Part shown: positions 15,836 through 24,623 of the stretch, piece by piece
Numbering within the stretch: the first letter of the stretch is position 1
How the letters are laid out: each line of letters starts with the position of its first letter
Virus record (IMG/VR): IMGVR_UViG_3300046820_001285
Coordinates: 1-47,414 of that record
Length of the DNA stretch: 47,414 bases
DNA from: a virus
Reading direction: 5' to 3' (one strand)
The notes under the pieces: generated by a model
What the model was told of the DNA's origin: nothing
Seen by the model: the letters and a program-made list of their open reading frames with translations, nothing else
Databases searched by the model: none
Program-made: the position numbers and the translations under genes

Positions 15836-16216
15836 ATGATTTACAGACCCTCCTTCTCGCCGAACAACGCCTTTCAGTGCGTCAAGCCATTCGTGATGAA
15901 CGGCGTGGCCTACAAATTGGGCGATCTGGTTGAGACAAAGAACATTGAGGTGCGCAGGCTGCGCCAGATGTACGACACGAGAATCATCGACGTCGCCACA
16001 GATGCAGCCAAGCCTGTGCCCAAAGAAAAGCCAAAGGCGGCGAAGCCCGTAAAGGACGCGCAGCCAGAGGCACAAAGCAACCCCCCGGCCCTGTCGGGGA
16101 ATGGCCTGCGGGCCGAGCATCGCGGCTTTGGTCGCTACTTCATCCTTGATGCCCAAGGAACTGAAGTGGAAGGGCCGATGAGCAAAGAAGCCGCTGACGC
16201 TCGGGTCGCCGCGTAA
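15836..16216 (+). CDS. Hypothetical virion-module protein
   Basis: 126 residues from ATG 15836; the in-frame GTG 15779 lies inside the terminator hairpin and is rejected. N-terminal domain (NAFQCVKPFVMNGVAYKLGD) is small and beta-like; a Lys/Pro/Ala linker follows; C-terminal RGFGRYFILDAQGTEVEGPM plus SKEAADA resembles a small domain seen at the end of several phage head proteins. Role unknown, probably head completion. Confidence 0.65.
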   Translation: MIYRPSFSPNNAFQCVKPFVMNGVAYKLGDLVETKNIEVRRLRQMYDTRIIDVATDAAKPVPKEKPKAAKPVKDAQPEAQSNPPALSGNGLRAEHRGFGRYFILDAQGTEVEGPMSKEAADARVAA

Positions 16217-16228
16217 CGAGGAACGAGC

Positions 16229-16789
16229 ATGGCATTGTTTGTTGAAGACGGGACTGGCAAGGCTGACGCTGACGCTTACGTGTCCGTTGCCGCGCTCAAG
16301 ACCTACGCCGACGCACGCGGAATCGCCTACGCTGGAAACACCGACACTGTGCTCGAGCAGAAGGTGCGCGAGGCGACGATCTACATTGACAGCCGCTACC
16401 GCTACAAAGGTAGCCGCATGCTCGGCTCGCAGGCTTTGGAGTTTCCGCGTGAATCGCTGTTCGACTGGTCGAGCCACGAAGTCACCGGCGTGCCAAAGCG
16501 CGTCCGGGATGCCTGCTGCGAGTTGGCGCTCAAGGCGCTGACCGAGGACTTGTACGTTGACCTCGATCGAGGCGGCAAGATCAAGAGCGAGTCCGTTGGC
16601 TCACTCTCGACCACCTACGCCGATGACGCCCCTGTGGGTAAGGTGTGGACAATTGCTGAAAACCTGCTCAAGCAGTACATCAAGTCCAAAGACCACGATC
16701 CGTCGCCCTTGTTTGGTGGAAGCACCACGGGCTATTTCGGCTTGGGCATGCATGACGCCCCGCCAGCAGGCAATGGCCTCACGGAGTAA
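16229..16789 (+). CDS. Head-tail connector / adaptor (DnaT-like family)
   Basis: 186 residues. GTGKADADAYVSVAALKTYADARG near the N terminus and YIDSRYRYKGSRMLGSQAL (about 52-70) are hallmarks of the phage head-tail adaptor family often labelled DnaT-like ssDNA-binding protein. Such adaptors form a ring under the portal. The C terminus is Gly-rich. Position after capsid and before closure proteins fits. Confidence 0.8.
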   Translation: MALFVEDGTGKADADAYVSVAALKTYADARGIAYAGNTDTVLEQKVREATIYIDSRYRYKGSRMLGSQALEFPRESLFDWSSHEVTGVPKRVRDACCELALKALTEDLYVDLDRGGKIKSESVGSLSTTYADDAPVGKVWTIAENLLKQYIKSKDHDPSPLFGGSTTGYFGLGMHDAPPAGNGLTE

Positions 16790-16791
16790 AC

Positions 16792-17166
16792 GTGGGGAAA
16801 TACGCTGCCAAAAACGCTGCCGCTTACGCGATGCTTTCGCGCAAGGGTGGCGTCGTGCCGATCACTCGGCGCAGCAAATCCGGCTTTGACCCGGTCACGC
16901 AGCAGGAAACCACAACCGCCCAGACCCTTGGGTTTGTTGGTGTGGCGTCGGCCATCAGCAAGAACTCGCTGGACTTCGACCTCGGGTCGTTGAGTTTCGC
17001 TGCCGCTTTGCAGTTTGACGTCGCCTACAAAGGCGTTCCAGCGTTTGAGCCTCGCCCCGGCGACTCTCTTGTCTGGAAAGGCAGCGACTGGACGATCAAG
17101 TCGGCCCAAGCCCTCGACCCGGCAGGAGACGGCACCATTTTCTACACCCTCGCGGCGGTGAGGTAA
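16792..17166 (+). CDS. Head closure protein
   Basis: 124 residues from GTG 16792 preceded by ACGGAG. Short, with a beta-rich C-terminal half (PGDSLVWKGSDWTIKSAQAL, FYTLAAVR) that matches the small beta-barrel head-closure or stopper proteins. Identified mainly by order: adaptor, closure, HK97 gp10-like, tail terminator. Confidence 0.7.
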   Translation: MGKYAAKNAAAYAMLSRKGGVVPITRRSKSGFDPVTQQETTTAQTLGFVGVASAISKNSLDFDLGSLSFAAALQFDVAYKGVPAFEPRPGDSLVWKGSDWTIKSAQALDPAGDGTIFYTLAAVR

Positions 17167-17169
17167 CCG

Positions 17170-17577
17170 ATGAAAACCGGGATGCAATTCAACGCCGACC
17201 TGTCCGCTTGGGCCAAAAAGGCCAGCGGCAAGCTCGATGCATTAGCACGCCAAGCCAGCCAAGAGGTGAGTTTCCGCGTGGTGCAGGCTACGCCCGTTGA
17301 CACCGGTTTCTTGCGTTCGTCGTGGCAACCTGCCATCGGCGCACCAAAAGCCGCACAGGGGGCCGCTGGAGGCCAAGCGAAGGCCAATGCTGACGTGGCT
17401 CTCGTGTGCTCCGGCATCAAAGCAGGGGACATCTACTGGATGACCAACAACGCCCGCTACGCCAAGTTTGTCGAGTACGGCACCACGCGCATGTCAGGCC
17501 GCTTTTTTACGACCGACACCGCCTCTCAATGGCAGTCGATCGTGAACAAGATCGCAATGGAGTTGGCAACGAAATGA
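17170..17577 (+). CDS. HK97 gp10-like neck protein
   Basis: 135 residues. The segment QATPVDTGFLRSSWQ (about 39-53) with the later ARYAKFVEYGT and GRFFTTDTASQW is the classic HK97 gp10 signature; this family joins head and tail. Overlaps the next gene by 4 bases (ATGA). Confidence 0.9.
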   Translation: MKTGMQFNADLSAWAKKASGKLDALARQASQEVSFRVVQATPVDTGFLRSSWQPAIGAPKAAQGAAGGQAKANADVALVCSGIKAGDIYWMTNNARYAKFVEYGTTRMSGRFFTTDTASQWQSIVNKIAMELATK

Positions 17578-17993
17578 GCGCCATTACTGTCCACTCCGAC
17601 CTTCGTGCGGCCATTCGCCAGTCGCTTCTGACGGTTCAAAACCTTCCAGAGCAGCAGTGGGAAGGCCGCGAGTTTACGGCGACCAAGGGAACGGCTTACG
17701 TCACTGAAAGCCTGCGCCCTTTGTCGTCAGATGTGCGTGCGCTTGGCCCCGGTGGGACGATCGCACACACGGTAAATGCAAGTTTCACCCTGCATTACCC
17801 TGCTAACGCGGGGACGGTCGACATCGAGCAGATGGCTGGCGTCCTCATGAAGCAATTTTGTCCCGGCACTGCGCTGGTCTACGGCTCGACGAAGGGTGTC
17901 GTGCAGCAGGTTCAGCGAGGCTCCCTCACGCAGGAGCCGGATTGGATCAACTGCTCGGTCACGCTCACCGCCGTGGCCTACACAGTGAATTGA
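17574..17993 (+). CDS. Tail terminator protein
   Basis: 139 residues from ATG 17574 (overlap with the gp10-like stop). Short alpha/beta protein with LPEQQWEGREFTATKGTAYV and a C-terminal WINCSVTLTAVAYTVN strand, in the slot and of the size of lambda gpU-like terminators, which cap the tail tube and fix its length. Assignment by position and shape. Confidence 0.72.
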   Translation: MSAITVHSDLRAAIRQSLLTVQNLPEQQWEGREFTATKGTAYVTESLRPLSSDVRALGPGGTIAHTVNASFTLHYPANAGTVDIEQMAGVLMKQFCPGTALVYGSTKGVVQQVQRGSLTQEPDWINCSVTLTAVAYTVN

Positions 17994-18013
17994 AATGAAT
18001 CGCCCTCAACCCC

Positions 18014-18030
18014 AACCCGCAAGTCGGGTT
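18014..18030 (+). terminator. Weak hairpin before tail tube gene
   Basis: AACCCG and CGGGTT form a perfect 6-bp stem with a 5-base loop, followed by CATCTTTG. It could be a weak terminator or an mRNA-stabilising element at the 5' side of the tail tube transcript. The stem is short and the T-run interrupted. Confidence 0.35.
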
Positions 18031-18054
18031 CATCTTTGAAGAAGGAGACCCCTC

Positions 18055-19233
18055 ATGCCCTTACAGAGTAACGTCAACGTCACGCTGCGCTACGGCGCAG
18101 AAACCACCTTTGGCACGGCGTCGTCCGCTGCCGGTCAACTGCTGCGCCGAGTGCAGTCGTCGCTGCAAACGTCGAAGGACGCGTTCCAGTCAAACGAGGT
18201 GCGCAGCGACCAGCAGGTCTTTGACGCACGTCACGGCACGCGTCGCGCTGGCGGTGCAATCAACGGCGAACTGTCGCTTGCCACCTACGACGACTTCATT
18301 GAAGCCGCTCTGCGTGGCTCTTGGACTGCCGGTGCGGCTGCATCCGCCACGCAGTTCACCAGTTTGGCCGTCAGTGGCAGCGCCTTCCAGATCACCGCTG
18401 GCACTTGGGCGGCTGCTGGTTTCCGCGTCGGAGATGTGATCCGTCTCAGCGGCTTCACCCACGCCAACGTCGGTAAGAACTTTCGCATCGTCAGCCTGAC
18501 CGCCACGGCGGCAACCGTCTTCCCGACGCCTGCCGTGATGAGCGCACAGACCACCTTTGGCGTGGCTGTCGCTGGCCGCAAGCTGATCAACGGCACGCAG
18601 CAACGTTCCTTCACCATCGAGCAGTCGTATCCCGACATCGATGTGAACGAACTGTTCACTGGCATGCGCGTTGGCGAGTGCGGCATCAGCCTGCCGCCTG
18701 CTGGCATCGCCACCGTCAACATTGGCTTCCAAGGCAAGAACGGCGTTGTGGCATCCGGCGCATCTGCTCCGTTCTTTACCAACCCTGCCGCCGAAACCAC
18801 TACCGGCGTGCTGGCTGGCGTCAACGGCAACCTGCTGATCGACGGCGTTGCCTCGGCGGTTGTGACTGGTCTGGACTTCCAGATCACCAACAACCTGTCG
18901 TCCAACCCCGTGATTGGCTCGAACGTTGTGCCTGAGATTTTCTATGGCCGCAGCGTGATCACCGGCAACGTTTCTGCTTATCTGGAAAACGAGTCGCTGC
19001 TCAACGTGTTCCTGAACGAGACGGAAGTTGCGATCGCCTCGACCCTCGAAGCCTCCGGCAACGATCCCAAGGACTTCCTGTCCTTCGCGTTCAACCGCGT
19101 GAAGTTCACTGGCGTGTCCAAAACCATCGGCCCCGATGGCGGTGTTGTCGCATCGTTCCCGTTCCAAGCTCTGCTCAAGAACGGTACTGGCTTCGACACA
19201 AGCACTCTGGTCGTGCAGCGTAGCAACGCTTAA
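18055..19233 (+). CDS. Major tail (tube) protein
   Basis: 392 residues, AAGGAG upstream. N terminus with RYGAETTFGTASS and a mid region with NGELSLATYDDFIEAALRG are typical of phage tail tube proteins that stack as hexamer rings. It is longer than lambda gpV, with an inserted domain and a repeated-strand C terminus (FTGVSKTIGPDGGVVASFPF). The strong ribosome site and the hairpin terminator just downstream fit high expression. Confidence 0.88.
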   Translation: MPLQSNVNVTLRYGAETTFGTASSAAGQLLRRVQSSLQTSKDAFQSNEVRSDQQVFDARHGTRRAGGAINGELSLATYDDFIEAALRGSWTAGAAASATQFTSLAVSGSAFQITAGTWAAAGFRVGDVIRLSGFTHANVGKNFRIVSLTATAATVFPTPAVMSAQTTFGVAVAGRKLINGTQQRSFTIEQSYPDIDVNELFTGMRVGECGISLPPAGIATVNIGFQGKNGVVASGASAPFFTNPAAETTTGVLAGVNGNLLIDGVASAVVTGLDFQITNNLSSNPVIGSNVVPEIFYGRSVITGNVSAYLENESLLNVFLNETEVAIASTLEASGNDPKDFLSFAFNRVKFTGVSKTIGPDGGVVASFPFQALLKNGTGFDTSTLVVQRSNA

Positions 19234-19245
19234 TGACCGCAAAAC

Positions 19246-19272
19246 AGCGTCGCCCACCACGGGCGGCGCTTT
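19246..19272 (+). terminator. Terminator-like hairpin after tail tube gene
   Basis: A 10-bp stem (19246-19255 with 19261-19270, one G-U pair) with loop ACCAC is flanked by A-rich sequence on the left and a short T-run on the right. Probably attenuates transcription past the abundant tail tube message, in parallel with the hairpin behind the capsid gene. Confidence 0.6.
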
Positions 19273-19304
19273 CCACATCCCCACTTGAAAGCAAAGAGGC
19301 AATC

Positions 19305-19739
19305 ATGGATTTTGACTTAGCAAGCGTAGACACCAAAACCCTGTCCGAGCAGGGCGTCCCACTCTCCATTCGTCGTGTTGACGGCTCACTGCTGCTCGAC
19401 CGTGACGGCAAAGAGGTTCAGATCACGTTGCTCGGGCCGGACTCGTCGAAGTACCGCAGTCTCACCCGTGAAAACGTGCGCAAGCGTCTTGAGCGCCGAG
19501 CACTTGGGGCGAAAGACCTGACCGTTGAAGAGATCGATGAAGTCGAAGCCGACAGCATGGAAATCCTCGCGGTTTGCACGACCGGCTGGGTTGGCGTCAA
19601 CACGCCCCAAGGTGAGCCGATTCCATGCACGGTCGAGAACGCACTCAAGTTGTACCAAAACTACCCCGTCATCAGGGAGCAGGTTGATGCGTTTGTTGGA
19701 AACCGGGCAAATTTTATTCAGGCGTTGTCGAAGCGCTGA
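19305..19739 (+). CDS. Tail assembly chaperone, upstream frame (gpG-like)
   Basis: 144 residues from ATG 19305 (AAAGAGG upstream); an upstream in-frame start at 19233 runs through the terminator hairpin. Contains a tail-tube-associated chaperone core, DLASVDTKTLSEQGVPLSIR, LLGPDSSKYRSLTRENV. It should bind the tape measure during tail assembly. Near its end, codons GCA AAT TTT hold a slippery heptamer (19709-19715) that lets a fraction of ribosomes shift to the -1 frame and make an extended product. Confidence 0.82.
   Translation: MDFDLASVDTKTLSEQGVPLSIRRVDGSLLLDRDGKEVQITLLGPDSSKYRSLTRENVRKRLERRALGAKDLTVEEIDEVEADSMEILAVCTTGWVGVNTPQGEPIPCTVENALKLYQNYPVIREQVDAFVGNRANFIQALSKR
19709..19715 (+). 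promoter_or_regulatory. -1 programmed ribosomal frameshift site (A AAT TTT)
   Basis: In the frame of the upstream chaperone the sequence reads GCA AAT TTT, giving the canonical X XXY YYZ heptamer A AAT TTT. After a -1 slip both tRNAs pair well (AAA, TTT). The zero-frame stop is 8 codons on (19737-19739). A short stem AGGCG/CGCCT closes 19720-19745 and could stimulate pausing. The -1 frame has a stop at 19685-19687 and no ATG, GTG or TTG for about 85 codons, so it is reachable mainly by frameshift. Confidence 0.8.
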
Positions 19740-20068
19740 TCGCCTACGCCCGTTTTCAGTTCGGTCTCAACAGACGATCGGGGGGGACTGCGCTCTCCGA
19801 TCACTACGCAGCGGTAGAGCGACAAACCGGTCGCAAATTCAAGGCGCAACCGCCGCCGTTCCCCAAAGAACTCCGTTACCTCTGGTCGGCATTCCTGTCG
19901 CTCTCGCGCACGCGTGGGAACAACGGGTTTGGGCCGAACCCCATCTCCTTCGGCGAGATCGAGGCATGGGTGCGCCTTATGCGCTTGCCTCTCGACCCGT
20001 GGGAGGTGGATACATTGAGAGCCATCGACGACGCCTTTCTTGAGGTGACGGCAGAACAGAACGACTGA
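19715..20068 (+). CDS. Tail assembly chaperone, frameshift extension (gpGT-like)
   Basis: 117 residues in the -1 frame, expressed as a fusion to the first 137 residues of the upstream protein (total about 254). Residues ELRYLWSAFLSLSRTRG, then GPNPISFGEIEAW and MRLPLDPWEVDTLRAID, are conserved features of phage tail chaperone second frames. It lacks its own start codon, the strongest argument for frameshift expression. In lambda the longer product binds tail tube and tape measure; the same is inferred here. Lies directly before the tape measure gene, as expected. Confidence 0.82.
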   Translation, partial: YSGVVEALIAYARFQFGLNRRSGGTALSDHYAAVERQTGRKFKAQPPPFPKELRYLWSAFLSLSRTRGNNGFGPNPISFGEIEAWVRLMRLPLDPWEVDTLRAIDDAFLEVTAEQND

Positions 20069-20082
20069 AAACAGGAGCACCC

Positions 20083-23000
20083 ATGAGCGACATTTTCGAA
20101 CTTGGTTTTAGGATTGACACCAGTCCGCTTCAGCAGGCAAAGAACGCCGCTGAAGGTGCTGCGGCAAGCGTCAGCAAGCTCGGTGATGCCGAGCAGAAGC
20201 TGGCTCGGGACGCAGACAAGGCCGCACAAGGGCTGAAACAGGCCAACGACGCCGCTAAGAACAGCGGCACGGGGGCTGCTGCCGCCGCAGAGCAATTCGG
20301 CAAACTGACGGGCACCATCAGCGTCAGCGCTCAACAGATTCAGATGCTGGCCGGTGCGCTCGGCGGCGGCATGGGCGGCAGCGGGCTTGCTGCCGCAATG
20401 GGCAACGTGAGTGGACTCGCAAGCCGTGCGGCAGCGGCCTTGGGGCCAGTTGGTCTAATGGCGGCAGGCGGTGCGGTTGCTGTCGGTGCCCTTGGTGCCG
20501 CTTGGTACAAACTGAATCAACCACTGGCCGAGGCGGCAGATCGTTACGGCCTGCTCGAAGCCCGCCTGCGCAATGCTCTCGGTTCTCAGGCCGCTGCGAT
20601 TCAGTCCCTGAATTCCTTGTACGAGACGACCCAAAAAACCGGTCTTGGGTTTGGTGCGGCGTCTGACAGCTTTTTGCGTCTTGCCCGCAACGGCGAGGCG
20701 CTTGGCGCAACTCGTGACCAAATTCTCAAGTTGTCGGAAACCATCCAGAAGCTCGGTGCCGTGTCAGGTGCCAGCAAGGGTGAAATCGGCAGCGGTATGG
20801 TTCAGTTGTCGCAAGCCTTGGCGTCCGGCAAGCTCAACGGCGACGAACTGCGCTCCATCATGGAGAACATGCCTGCGCTTGCAAAAGCGATCGCAGACGG
20901 CCTTGGCGTGTCCGTCGGGCAGATTCGTTCGATGGGCGCTGCTGGAGAGTTGACCGGCAGTAAGGTGTTCGAGGCCATCCTGAAGTCATCGGCAAAGGCC
21001 AACGAAGAGTTCGCCAAGCTGCCAGACACCGTCGAAAAAGCCAACTCGCGTGCCGCCGACTCATGGGATCAGTTGCTTGCAACGCTCGGCCAAAAATGGA
21101 ACTCGTCTGCGTTTGTTCGAAGCGTCCCGAACTTCTTTGCCGACTTGGTCAACAAGGCCAATGCGGCTTTGCAACCTGAAAACCTTGGAGCGCAGATCAG
21201 CGCCCTTGAGGCACGACGAGCCACATTTGCAAAGCTGCCCGGGGTTAACTCCGAGCGAGAGGTTGCATCAATTGATGCGCGTATCAAGGCATTGCGGGAT
21301 CAGGCCACAAGGGAGATGTCCGAGGTCTCCAAGGCTAATGCCGACGAAGAGGCAAAGCTGGCGCGGGCCTTCATCACAAAAGGTGCAGAGACAGGCGCAA
21401 ACGAGTTCGATGACTACAACAAGAAAGCACAGGCGCTGACGGCAAACGTTGCTGCCGTTGAGAACGCCCTTGCTGGCGTGCGCATACGCATGCAGACCGG
21501 AATTGCCACGGATGCAGATAGGGCGCTGCTTCCGTCGTTGACCCGTCAGGCTGCTGTCGCAAGGGCTGAACTCAGCCAGATGCTCACCACGCTTGCAAAG
21601 GTGCAACGCGAGGCCAGTGACGCAACGTTGGCAAGAAGCATCGGCGGTGGTGGCGGTGGCAATGCCATCGTCATGCAGGCCATTCAGATGCAGAGGGCCG
21701 CAGCCAAGGAAGGGACTGGCGGCTCTCTCAACGACTTCATCAGCGCCGGTTTGCAAAGGACGCTGACAGAAAAGGGTGACTCGATCACATCGCTTGAGCG
21801 TCAAACGCAAGCGCAGATTCAGCTTGCCGCTGCCGTTGGTGGAACCCGTGAGCAGATGCGGAGCGTCGAAGTGGCAACCGAGTCCGCGAACGCAAAGTTT
21901 GAAATGTTCGGCAAGCTCGGCGACGGCAACGCCGGAGTCACCGCGTTCATGAACAAGTACACGGCTGCTCTTGCCGCCAGCAAAAAGGCAGCAGATGACT
22001 TTGCTGATTCGCAGGCGCGAGTCAATGAGACGCTGCAAATTTCACTGGCGCAGGCCAAGCTCGACACCGTTGGCAACGGCTTCGCAGGAAGACTTGCCGC
22101 CAACACCATCAACGCCAACCAGACGGCACTGCGTGACCCGCAGTTGGCCGAGATGCAACGTCGTCGTTTCAGGATTGAGGAAGAGGCCGCAGCTAGGTCT
22201 CAGATATTCGAGTCTGACTTCAACACGACCACAAACCGCCAGATCATCGAGAACGGCTACAACAACAACAGGTTTGGTCGTCTTGGTTCGCAGGCTGAAA
22301 TTCGGCGCATTGAACTGAATCGTCGCATTGAGCGTGCGCAGGCAAACGTTGCCCCCGACCAGCGCGAGGCGCTCGGCAACTCCATGCGTGCCGAGAACCA
22401 AAGCGGCATCGAGCGAGACATGCTTGCACAGGAAAACGCCCTTAACCGGCAGTTGAAAGTCATCCAAGACCGCCAGAAGCTGGTTTTCATGACCAGCGAG
22501 GAGTTCCGTGTCCAGAACGCGCTGCTGGCAAAGCGAAATGAACTTGAGGGTGATGGCGCATCTGAGGAAGCGATCGCTCGTCAGTTGCGAATCACCGAAG
22601 AGATTGAGCGCCAGACCATCGCCTACGAAAAGCAGCGCCAGCGCGTTGAGAGCATTTTCTCGATCGTTGACGGCGCGGCATCCGACATGAAGAACGTCTT
22701 TGTCTCGTCTTTCGAGGAGATGTTCACCAGCGGGAAGATGAACGCAGACGCGTTCTTCAACGGAATCTCTAACATGGTTCGCAGAGCCGGTGCCGAGATG
22801 ATGTACGAGATTGGCGTCAAGCCTTTCGTAATGGCCGCTGCCAATGCGGCAAAGGCTGGACTTGCCCGCTTCTTTAGTGGCCCCGTCAGTCTTGGCGGCG
22901 GCACTGCTGGCGGCGGCGGTGCACCCGACCCATTTTCAGGGCCAACACTGACTGCGGCGTTTGGCGCAGCTTTCGATGCTGGCGGTGTTCGTCGGTTTGC

Positions 23001-23361
23001 GAACGGCGGCATTTTCTCGAATTCGGTCGTCAGCAACCCAACGCTCTTTAAGTACGCCAGTGGCGGCGCTTTGGGCCTCATGGGCGAAGCAGGCCCGGAG
23101 GCCATCATGCCCTTGCAACGCGACGCATCGGGCCGCTTGGGCGTTTCTGGTGGCGGTGGTGGCGTTGTTGTGCAGGTCTTTGACCAGCGCAGCAGCAGCG
23201 GCTCCAACCCTGTCGAGGTGGAAGAGAAGTCTGGGCCAGATGGCCGCAAGTTCATTTCTGTCTTGGTGCGTGATGAGGTTCGCAAGGCCATGCGCAACGG
23301 CGAGATGGACAGGGACATGCAAACAAACTTCGGTTCAACCCGACCCGTGACTAGGATGTGA
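20083..23361 (+). CDS. Tape measure protein
   Basis: 1092 residues, predicting a tail near 160 nm by the usual 1.5 Angstrom per residue rule. N-terminal coiled coil, then the tape-measure domain (about 140-290; YGLLEARLRNALGSQ, KGEIGSGMVQLSQALASGKL, NGDELRSIMENMPALAKAI), hydrophobic segments at about 120-145 and near 900-925 (possible membrane insertion) and C-terminal GLMGEAGPEAIMPLQRD, a lambda-type tape-measure ending. Long helical middle with many Gln/Arg. It sets tail length and probably helps DNA cross the envelope. Confidence 0.93.
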   Translation: MSDIFELGFRIDTSPLQQAKNAAEGAAASVSKLGDAEQKLARDADKAAQGLKQANDAAKNSGTGAAAAAEQFGKLTGTISVSAQQIQMLAGALGGGMGGSGLAAAMGNVSGLASRAAAALGPVGLMAAGGAVAVGALGAAWYKLNQPLAEAADRYGLLEARLRNALGSQAAAIQSLNSLYETTQKTGLGFGAASDSFLRLARNGEALGATRDQILKLSETIQKLGAVSGASKGEIGSGMVQLSQALASGKLNGDELRSIMENMPALAKAIADGLGVSVGQIRSMGAAGELTGSKVFEAILKSSAKANEEFAKLPDTVEKANSRAADSWDQLLATLGQKWNSSAFVRSVPNFFADLVNKANAALQPENLGAQISALEARRATFAKLPGVNSEREVASIDARIKALRDQATREMSEVSKANADEEAKLARAFITKGAETGANEFDDYNKKAQALTANVAAVENALAGVRIRMQTGIATDADRALLPSLTRQAAVARAELSQMLTTLAKVQREASDATLARSIGGGGGGNAIVMQAIQMQRAAAKEGTGGSLNDFISAGLQRTLTEKGDSITSLERQTQAQIQLAAAVGGTREQMRSVEVATESANAKFEMFGKLGDGNAGVTAFMNKYTAALAASKKAADDFADSQARVNETLQISLAQAKLDTVGNGFAGRLAANTINANQTALRDPQLAEMQRRRFRIEEEAAARSQIFESDFNTTTNRQIIENGYNNNRFGRLGSQAEIRRIELNRRIERAQANVAPDQREALGNSMRAENQSGIERDMLAQENALNRQLKVIQDRQKLVFMTSEEFRVQNALLAKRNELEGDGASEEAIARQLRITEEIERQTIAYEKQRQRVESIFSIVDGAASDMKNVFVSSFEEMFTSGKMNADAFFNGISNMVRRAGAEMMYEIGVKPFVMAAANAAKAGLARFFSGPVSLGGGTAGGGGAPDPFSGPTLTAAFGAAFDAGGVRRFANGGIFSNSVVSNPTLFKYASGGALGLMGEAGPEAIMPLQRDASGRLGVSGGGGGVVVQVFDQRSSSGSNPVEVEEKSGPDGRKFISVLVRDEVRKAMRNGEMDRDMQTNFGSTRPVTRM

Positions 23362-23362
23362 T

Positions 23363-23716
23363 ATGGCAATCGTTTACCCAACCGATCTTCCGCAGTTTGT
23401 CCTCGAGGAGGGCTACACCGAGAAGCTGAACGACCAAACAATCGAGTCGCAAATGGAGACCGGCTCGGTCAAAGTCCGTCGCCGCTTCACCAAGCAAATC
23501 CGCAAGTTCACCATCGTGCTCATGCTCAATGAGTCACAACTGGCGACATTTGAAGATTTCTGGCAAGACACGCTCCAAGGTGGCTCCCTCCCGTTCGACT
23601 GGCTTCACCCGCTGACCCGGGAGAGCATCACCCTGCGTTTTCGCAATCCGGCTCCGGCTTACACCCCGGCTGGCGGTGCCTACATGCGGGCATCAATGGT
23701 TCTGGAGACCGTCTGA
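23363..23716 (+). CDS. Minor tail protein (tail tip, gpM-like position)
   Basis: 117 residues starting 2 bases after the tape measure stop. Strand-rich, with VKVRRRFTKQIRKFTIVLML and FEDFWQDTLQGGSLPFDW, a pattern I associate with small distal tail proteins. By order it corresponds to lambda gpM, the first tip-complex protein after the tape measure. Sequence does not prove this. Confidence 0.72.
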   Translation: MAIVYPTDLPQFVLEEGYTEKLNDQTIESQMETGSVKVRRRFTKQIRKFTIVLMLNESQLATFEDFWQDTLQGGSLPFDWLHPLTRESITLRFRNPAPAYTPAGGAYMRASMVLETV

Positions 23717-23717
23717 T

Positions 23718-24188
23718 ATGAGCCGAGCACTATCCAGCCGCGCCATCGCTTCGGGGAACGCGCAGCAGACATCCGAAGTCTGGCTGGTGCTTCTGACCAT
23801 CAGCCACCCCGATCTTCTAGAACCGGTGCGTGTGGTCAACAACAACGAGAACATCACCTCTCGGGGAAACGAGTTCATCGCGTTCCCGTTTGAGATCGAC
23901 TTGCCCGGGGAAGACCCTGACATGCCGTCCAAGGCACGGCTGCGCATCGACAACCTCGACCGGCGCATCGTCAACATCATCCGGTCGATCACCTCGCCGC
24001 CGTCAATCTCGCTTGAGGTCATCCTTGCTTCGTACCCGGATGTGGTCGAGATCGGATTTGAGGGCTTGGTGATGCGCGAGGTGGAGTACGACGCGCAGGC
24101 CGTGACCGGCGACTTGGTCTACGAGTCCATCTTCACGGAGCCAATCACATCAACCATGACGCCGAGTCGATTTCCGGGGCTGTTCTAA
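23718..24188 (+). CDS. DUF1833-like tail tip protein (gpL-like position)
   Basis: 156 residues from ATG 23718, one base after the previous stop. Features: SEVWLVLLTISHPDLLEPV, VNNNENITSRGNEFIAFPFE, LPGEDPDMPSKARLRIDNLD, which fit the DUF1833 tail family. Lies between the gpM-like and NlpC/P60 genes, the slot of lambda gpL, a tip-complex protein that can carry an iron-sulfur cluster; no Cys set is seen here, so that feature is absent. Confidence 0.82.
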   Translation: MSRALSSRAIASGNAQQTSEVWLVLLTISHPDLLEPVRVVNNNENITSRGNEFIAFPFEIDLPGEDPDMPSKARLRIDNLDRRIVNIIRSITSPPSISLEVILASYPDVVEIGFEGLVMREVEYDAQAVTGDLVYESIFTEPITSTMTPSRFPGLF

Positions 24189-24623
24189 GTGGAAACCTTG
24201 CCGTCATGGGTCAAGTCGTACATCGGCATCCCCTACGTCACGCACGGCAGGGATTATCACGGTTGTGATTGTTGGGGGCTGCTGGCGTTGGTCTGGAAAG
24301 ACCAGTTTGGCGTTGCCCTGCCTGAGTACCTTGGTGATGGCTGGTACCCCGGCCAGAACCCAAAAGCCGTGGGACAGCACGCTGAAATCCATGCGGCGCG
24401 TTTCACGCCGGTACCAGCCGGTCTAGAGCGCACAGGCGATGGCGTCCTCATTAGAATGAGAGGCGCTCCCCTGCATGTTGGACTTGTGATAACGCCCGGT
24501 GTGATGCTGCACTGCCACGAAGATGCAGATTCTTGCGTGGAAAGCTACCGGACGTCGATGTGGGAGCGACGGGTAATAGGGTTTTACCGACACGAGGCAA
24601 CTGATGACCGGCGAAGTACATGA
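24189..24623 (+). CDS. NlpC/P60 tail-tip peptidase (gpK-like)
   Basis: 144 residues from GTG 24189, abutting the preceding stop. Catalytic Cys in GCDCWGLLALVW (about 26-38), His in PLHVGLVI (about 96-103) and a polar third residue near HCHED. This family cuts peptidoglycan peptide stems. In tails it helps DNA entry through the cell wall; it is not a typical free endolysin. The next gene starts inside its 3' end (20-base overlap). Confidence 0.88.
   Translation: METLPSWVKSYIGIPYVTHGRDYHGCDCWGLLALVWKDQFGVALPEYLGDGWYPGQNPKAVGQHAEIHAARFTPVPAGLERTGDGVLIRMRGAPLHVGLVITPGVMLHCHEDADSCVESYRTSMWERRVIGFYRHEATDDRRST

Noticed and set aside
18190-19302. 370-codon open frame opposite the tail tube gene
   Set aside because: Runs through the terminator hairpin and mirrors conserved tail tube codons; no recognisable product.
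24189-24623. NlpC/P60 protein as the lytic endolysin
   Set aside because: It overlaps the gpJ-like hub and follows a DUF1833 protein, the exact slot of lambda gpK; a tail role is more likely.
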